DNA from: Rhodospirillaceae bacterium
GTDB lineage: Bacteria > Pseudomonadota > Alphaproteobacteria > GCA-2731375
Length of the DNA: 18,362 nucleotides
Assembly: GCA_018701215.1 (NCBI GenBank)
Contig: JABIWH010000064.1
Location: 1 to 18,362, forward strand
Direction: 5' to 3'
Positions within the stretch are counted from its first letter, which is position 1; the number at the start of each line of letters is the position of its first letter. Shown here one piece after another: positions 15,355-18,362 of the stretch. The notes under the pieces were generated by a model. That model was not told where the DNA came from. It worked only from the letters and a program-made list of their open reading frames with translations, and ran no database searches. A program made the translations under genes and the position numbers.

Positions 15355-15600
15355 ATGGCAGAGGGAATCCAACGTAGATTAGCGGCCATCGTATCTGCTG
15401 ATGTTGTCGGCTTTTGGTATCGCTATGGCTATGCGGACGCGCTCAAGGACAGTTACCGGCTCATCCTCATTGATGCCCGAGGTCACGGCGCCAGCGACAA
15501 GCCGCATGACGGCGGCGCTCACCCCTATGCACCGATCATTCCGCTCGCTGAGCGGCCGGAAGCGACTGATCCGGAGGCCTGCCATGACCGCGACAGATGA
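15355..15600 (+). pseudogene. Chimeric relic: adenylate cyclase N terminus fused to alpha/beta-hydrolase fragment
   Basis: An open frame of 81 codons that joins unrelated pieces. Residues 1-19, MAEGIQRRLAAIVSADVVG, are the conserved N terminus of class III adenylate/guanylate cyclases, where GFSRLM should follow. From residue 20 it instead reads WYRYGYADALKDSYRLILI and DARGHGASDKPHD, a familiar alpha/beta-hydrolase segment (strand plus the D-x-RGHG-x-S turn) lacking both the preceding start and the later GxSxG nucleophile. The last 25 residues match neither. The junction is near 15411-15415. The frame ends at 15600, overlapping the Rieske gene start by 17 bases in another frame, so it may still be translated as a leader. 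It is most simply a deletion fusion and probably non-functional. Confidence 0.65.
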
Positions 15601-16786
15601 CACCTCTGTTGGCGTTGCCGCCGACTACAATGGGCTGCGGCAGGCCGAGCCATCCCTGCCCGCCGCCTGGTATTACGATGCCGGGCAATTCAAAACCGAA
15701 ATGTCCACCGTATGGGCCAAGAGCTGGCTGTATCTGTGCCGCAGCGCGGCATTAAGCGGGGCCGGCGCTTACAAAACGCTGTCGGTGGGCGAGCAGAATA
15801 TTCTGGTGCTGCGCACCCGTGAGGGTCGGCTGGCGGGATACTTCAATGTCTGCCGGCATCGGGGATCTATCTTGCTGACGGAGGCGGAGGGCACCTTACC
15901 CGCCGGCCGGGTCATATGCCCCTATCATCAATGGTGTTATGGCGGCGAGGACGGCGGTTTGATCGGAACCACGTCATTTGCCGAGCCGGCGGGATTTCAA
16001 AAGGCGGGCCACGGCCTGTTTCGCATTTCGGTGGTGGAGTGGCGCGGCTTTGTCTTCGTCAACCTGGACCCGGATGCGGTCTGGGACGACGAAGTGGCAT
16101 TCCAGCGCGGCGCGGCCAAGCTGACGGATTATCCCCTGGAACGCCTGGTGTTGGGCCATCGCTGGGTCAGGCAGGTGGCCTGCAACTGGAAATCCTTCTG
16201 GGAGAACTTCAACGAATGCCTGCATTGTCCCAGTGTGCATCCTAGCCTGAGCAAACTGGTGCCCCTTTACCGCCGGCGCCAGATCAACGAAAGGGACCGG
16301 CCCGACTGGCGCGAGCATGCCCAGGATCCGGACCCGAAATACCGCGGCGGCCTGCGTCCCGGTGCCGAGACCTGGTCCATGGACGGCAGCGCCCAGGGCC
16401 GCCTCATACCTGAATTGTCAGAGGCCGATGTGGCGCGCGGGCAAATCTACGCCGTGGCTTTACCCAGTGCATATATAGGCTGTTATGGCGACCATGCCCG
16501 CATCGTGCGCCTGCTGCCCTTGGGCCCCGAAGCCATTGAATTAACCGTGGAATGGCTTTTCCCGCCCGAGACCCTGGCCGATCCAGGCTATGACATGGCC
16601 AAGGTCGTCGATTTCGCCGTCGCGGTGTTGGAGGAGGACGGTCGGGCCTGCGAATTAAGCCAGCGCGGCCTGCACGCCGCGCCCTACCAGGCCGGCGTTC
16701 TGATGCCGGAAGAATATCATCTGAAAACCTTTCACGACTGGCTGCGCGCCGCACTTATGCCAACCGACGGAAATGACGACCATTGA
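15584..16786 (+). CDS. Rieske non-haem iron oxygenase, alpha subunit (GbcA/CntA-like)
   Basis: A 400-residue aromatic-ring-hydroxylating-type oxygenase subunit. The Rieske 2Fe-2S site is C90-x-H92 (VCRHRGS) and C112-x-x-H115 (ICPYHQW). The mononuclear iron site is H214 and H219 in NECLHCPSVHP with D352 (LEEDGRACELSQRGL) as the carboxylate. The bridging residue before the first histidine is E211, where ring dioxygenases have aspartate; glutamate there is seen in carnitine monooxygenase CntA and relatives that oxidise quaternary ammonium or N-methyl compounds. This favours an N- or C-hydroxylation/demethylation role over ring dihydroxylation. The ATG at 15584 follows CCGGAGG; a longer frame from 15401 has no Rieske-family leader. 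No beta subunit, ferredoxin or reductase is in the window, so electrons must come from a protein encoded elsewhere. It follows the Baeyer-Villiger gene on the same strand. Confidence 0.93.
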   Translation: MTATDDTSVGVAADYNGLRQAEPSLPAAWYYDAGQFKTEMSTVWAKSWLYLCRSAALSGAGAYKTLSVGEQNILVLRTREGRLAGYFNVCRHRGSILLTEAEGTLPAGRVICPYHQWCYGGEDGGLIGTTSFAEPAGFQKAGHGLFRISVVEWRGFVFVNLDPDAVWDDEVAFQRGAAKLTDYPLERLVLGHRWVRQVACNWKSFWENFNECLHCPSVHPSLSKLVPLYRRRQINERDRPDWREHAQDPDPKYRGGLRPGAETWSMDGSAQGRLIPELSEADVARGQIYAVALPSAYIGCYGDHARIVRLLPLGPEAIELTVEWLFPPETLADPGYDMAKVVDFAVAVLEEDGRACELSQRGLHAAPYQAGVLMPEEYHLKTFHDWLRAALMPTDGNDDH

Positions 16787-17184
16787 GACGTCTTTCGGGC
16801 GTTTTCGGGTAGGAGCGTGGGCAAAGAACTTGGGCGTGATACGGGGTATCGTTAATGGGGCCGTAGCGGAAATCGCGGTTTCATGCCGTGACCCTCGACG
16901 AGTGCCAACAGGCGGCATCAGTCGGTCAACACGTCAGCGAGGATTCTCTCAAACGTGACAGCCACGCTTTGGCCCATGGCTGAAGGAAACCCATACGAAG
17001 GTCTGGCGGGCGGCTGAGGCTAAGGGCGCTTCAGTTGACTTGGATCAATGAAATTCATTCGAAGTGAGGGGTCATATGTACGACATGCATGGAGCGATTT
17101 TCAGGGTGACATCGGAAGGCTCGGACAATCACCGACCAAGGCGAAATGGCCAAGTTCGTTAAGCTGCGGAGAGGTTGAACCAGG
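16787..17184. other. Mostly non-coding region after the Rieske gene
   Basis: About 400 bases with no convincing large gene. It contains a 13-base palindrome AATGAAATTCATT (17047-17059) upstream of a possible micro-ORF. Plus-strand frames give brief coding-like pieces (around 16880-16975, and MAEGNPYEGLAGG starting at 16977), none recognisable. It may be decayed phage or mobile DNA given the phage-type gene that follows. Confidence 0.4.
17076..17162 (+). CDS. Possible 28-residue micro-ORF of unknown function
   Basis: An ATG at 17076 preceded by GAGGGG at a 5-base distance opens a 28-codon frame beginning MYDMHGAIFRVTSEG and ending at TAA 17160-17162, 22 bases before the next gene. The ribosome binding site is good and the peptide is plausible, but nothing else supports it. 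It could be a leader peptide for the downstream small protein or chance. Confidence 0.22.
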   Translation: MYDMHGAIFRVTSEGSDNHRPRRNGQVR

Positions 17185-17496
17185 ATGCATTCATCGCTGC
17201 GACTGTTGCAAGACCGCATCGAGTCCGCGACCGGCGCCGACCGAGACCTTGACGCGGAGATCGCGCGGACCCTGGGCGAGACCGACGGTAATGCGCTGGA
17301 CTATACCGCCTCCGTCGACCGGTGCCTGGATCTACTGCATACGCGTTTGCCAGCCTGGCACTGGCACCTAGGCCGCGGCCCGTCCGGCATGATGCCCTAT
17401 GCGTCCCTAACGAAGGGGAAAACGACGGTATCGGCAGATGGTACGACGGTGCCACTGGTGCTGTTGGCAGTTATCATCAAGGCGCTGGCGAGATAG
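17185..17496 (+). CDS. Small phage-type conserved hypothetical protein
   Basis: A 103-residue soluble protein with the order L-x-x-RIESATGADRDLDAEIART, then DYTASVDRCLDLL, then WHWHLGRGPSGMMPYASLT, ending in PLVLLAVIIKALAR. This pattern (ATG-x-DRELDAEIA, YTASID, a W-x-W core and a C-terminal A-L-x-x-A-L-x-AR helix) is a recurrent uncharacterised family in alphaproteobacterial phages and prophages. I know of no assigned function. The start at 17185 has GGAGAGG upstream at a somewhat long distance. No capsid, integrase or other phage gene is near, so it is probably a stray survivor of a prophage. Confidence 0.6.
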   Translation: MHSSLRLLQDRIESATGADRDLDAEIARTLGETDGNALDYTASVDRCLDLLHTRLPAWHWHLGRGPSGMMPYASLTKGKTTVSADGTTVPLVLLAVIIKALAR

Positions 17497-17770
17497 GACG
17501 CTTTTCGCCGGATGCAGATGCATCGAACTCAATCCGATTGACGCGCAAGACCATAATGCTGCCGCCGCAACTCATGCTCGAGAGGTGCCATCGACAGTAA
17601 GCAGAAAAATGCCAAAGACGGCCCTATCTTCGCTACTACAATACGCCGGGGTGCGTTAACTGACGGGCGTTTCCCTACCCCTCTCAATTCCGCGCCTCCT
17701 CCCCTCTGGTCCCGCCGCCGCCCAGCGGGTATTTATAGCCGCTCCCCATTCCTCCACCGAAGGATCCTTC
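17497..17770. other. Intergenic sequence before the MFS transporter
   Basis: 274 bases with no gene visible. A pyrimidine-rich, GC-rich stretch (about 17670-17730) leads to GTATTTATAGCC at 17729-17740, which could include a -10 element for the transporter about 30 bases before its start, but no matching -35 is evident. Confidence 0.35.
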
Positions 17771-18362
17771 ATGGCGACTACCGACATCATTACCCCTTGG
17801 CGGGAGCGCGGGCCGTTGTTTGTGATTGCGGGGGCGCATGGGTCGTTGCATTGGGCGATGGCGGTGTTTTATCTGCTGCTTCCGTTTATCAAGACTGAGT
17901 ATGGGCTAAGTTATACGGAAATCGGGTTGCTGACCTCGGTCGCTCATATCAGTTCCTTCGCGACCAATATTCCCTCCGGCATGATTGTCGATGTGACGGG
18001 GCGGCGGATGGAGTGTCAGTTGACGGCGCTGGTGTTGGGTGGCCTCGCGATTGTGGCAATTGGGTGGGTGTCGGGGTTCTTGGCGTTGGCGGCGGCGATT
18101 GCGTTGATTTCTTCGATGAACACGCTGTGGCATCCGGCCGCCATCTCGTATCTCTCTGCGTCTTTTCCGAACAGGCGGGGCATGGCGCTCGCGTTTCATA
18201 CGGTCGGGGCTTCGCTTGGAGATGCGGCAGCGCCGGTCGCCGCAGGGGTTTTGATTGCGGCCGTCGGGTGGCGCGACACGGCGATATTGAGCGGGGCAAT
18301 TCCGATCACGGCGGCGTTGCTCATGCTATTGGCATTCGGGCGGCGCGGCCCGGCGACACCAG
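17771..18362 (+). CDS. MFS transporter, N-terminal part (cut by window end)
   Basis: A 197-codon open frame runs off the right edge. MATTDIITPWRERGPLFVIAG leads into the first membrane helix. HGSLHWAMAVFYLLLPFI, TEYGLSYTEIGLLTS and the motif-A loop PSGMIVDVTGRRMECQ (G-x-x-x-D-x-x-G-R-R) identify a major facilitator. LWHPAAISYLSASFPNRRGM followed by ALAFHTVGASLGDAAAPVAA is the pattern of the fosmidomycin-resistance-like (Fsr) branch of proton-driven exporters. About six helices are present before the cut. The ATG at 17771 follows AAGGATCC. It is transcribed in the same direction as the phage-type gene but 274 bases away, so it probably has its own promoter. Substrate unknown. Confidence 0.9.
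   Translation, partial: MATTDIITPWRERGPLFVIAGAHGSLHWAMAVFYLLLPFIKTEYGLSYTEIGLLTSVAHISSFATNIPSGMIVDVTGRRMECQLTALVLGGLAIVAIGWVSGFLALAAAIALISSMNTLWHPAAISYLSASFPNRRGMALAFHTVGASLGDAAAPVAAGVLIAAVGWRDTAILSGAIPITAALLMLLAFGRRGPATP

Noticed and set aside
17048..17371. Plus-strand 107-codon frame overlapping the phage-type gene
   Set aside because: It overlaps the better-supported 17185-17496 gene in another frame, and its sequence has no conserved pattern.
17906..18299. Minus-strand R/P/H-rich frames opposite the MFS gene
   Set aside because: Antisense to clear MFS motifs (GxxxDxxGRR and membrane helices).
1..18362. CRISPR array, tRNA or rRNA genes, riboswitches
   Set aside because: Scanning by eye showed no regularly spaced repeats, no cloverleaf-ending CCA or GGTTCRANYCC arm in context, and no conserved riboswitch core. 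Subtle cases could be missed without covariance models.

Overview
This is a GC-rich window, most likely chromosomal DNA from an alphaproteobacterium of a Rhizobiales/Rhodospirillales type. That placement rests on the mix of gene families, on the frequent GGAG/GAGG ribosome binding sites, and on a palindromic intergenic repeat (about 7451-7493) of a kind common in that class. I recognised no rRNA, tRNA, CRISPR array or complete mobile element. The species cannot be fixed from the sequence.

Layout. 1-141 looks like the end of an IS21-type insertion sequence. 407-1546 (+) is a zinc alcohol dehydrogenase. 1547-2155 is a gene-free stretch with a strong inverted repeat. 2156-3544 (+) is a PhyH-type Fe(II)/2-oxoglutarate dioxygenase with an extra C-terminal domain that resembles a Nudix fold without its catalytic box. 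It converges on a minus-strand pair: a class III CoA-transferase (3576-4784) and, upstream of it, an alpha/beta hydrolase with a cysteine nucleophile (4993-5742). Divergent from these is a class III PLP aminotransferase (6059-7420). From 7451 to 7931 there is a palindromic repeat and a graveyard of minus-strand gene fragments. Next on the minus strand come an EamA/DMT transporter (7925-8827) and a long CmcJ/NvfI-like Fe/2OG oxygenase (8972-10243), then a MoaD/ThiS-like sulfur carrier (10640-10885) downstream of a xanthine-dehydrogenase-type molybdenum subunit (10914-13163). On the plus strand follow a Baeyer-Villiger-type flavin monooxygenase (13562-15229), a chimeric relic ORF (15355-15600), a Rieske oxygenase (15584-16786), a small phage-type protein (17185-17496) and the start of an MFS transporter (17771 to the right edge).

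How the genes may work together. The window is an oxidative catabolic or tailoring region. Within about 15 kb it encodes two different Fe/2OG oxygenases, a Baeyer-Villiger monooxygenase, a Rieske oxygenase, a molybdenum hydroxylase, a zinc alcohol dehydrogenase, an aminotransferase, a CoA-transferase, a hydrolase and two transporters. A plausible inference is oxidation, ester formation and cleavage, CoA activation and amine handling of small organic compounds. However, the genes lie in several short, oppositely oriented units separated by gene debris, so they may be independent acquisitions rather than one pathway. No transcriptional regulator and no electron-transfer partner (Rieske reductase, Fe-S or FAD subunit of the Mo enzyme) is encoded inside the window.

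The observations most worth following are the PhyH/degenerate-Nudix fusion, the two-gene Mo-subunit/MoaD unit, the unusual alpha/beta hydrolase, the long CmcJ/NvfI-like protein, and the two places (7625-7931 and 15355-15600) where pieces of unrelated genes are stitched together.
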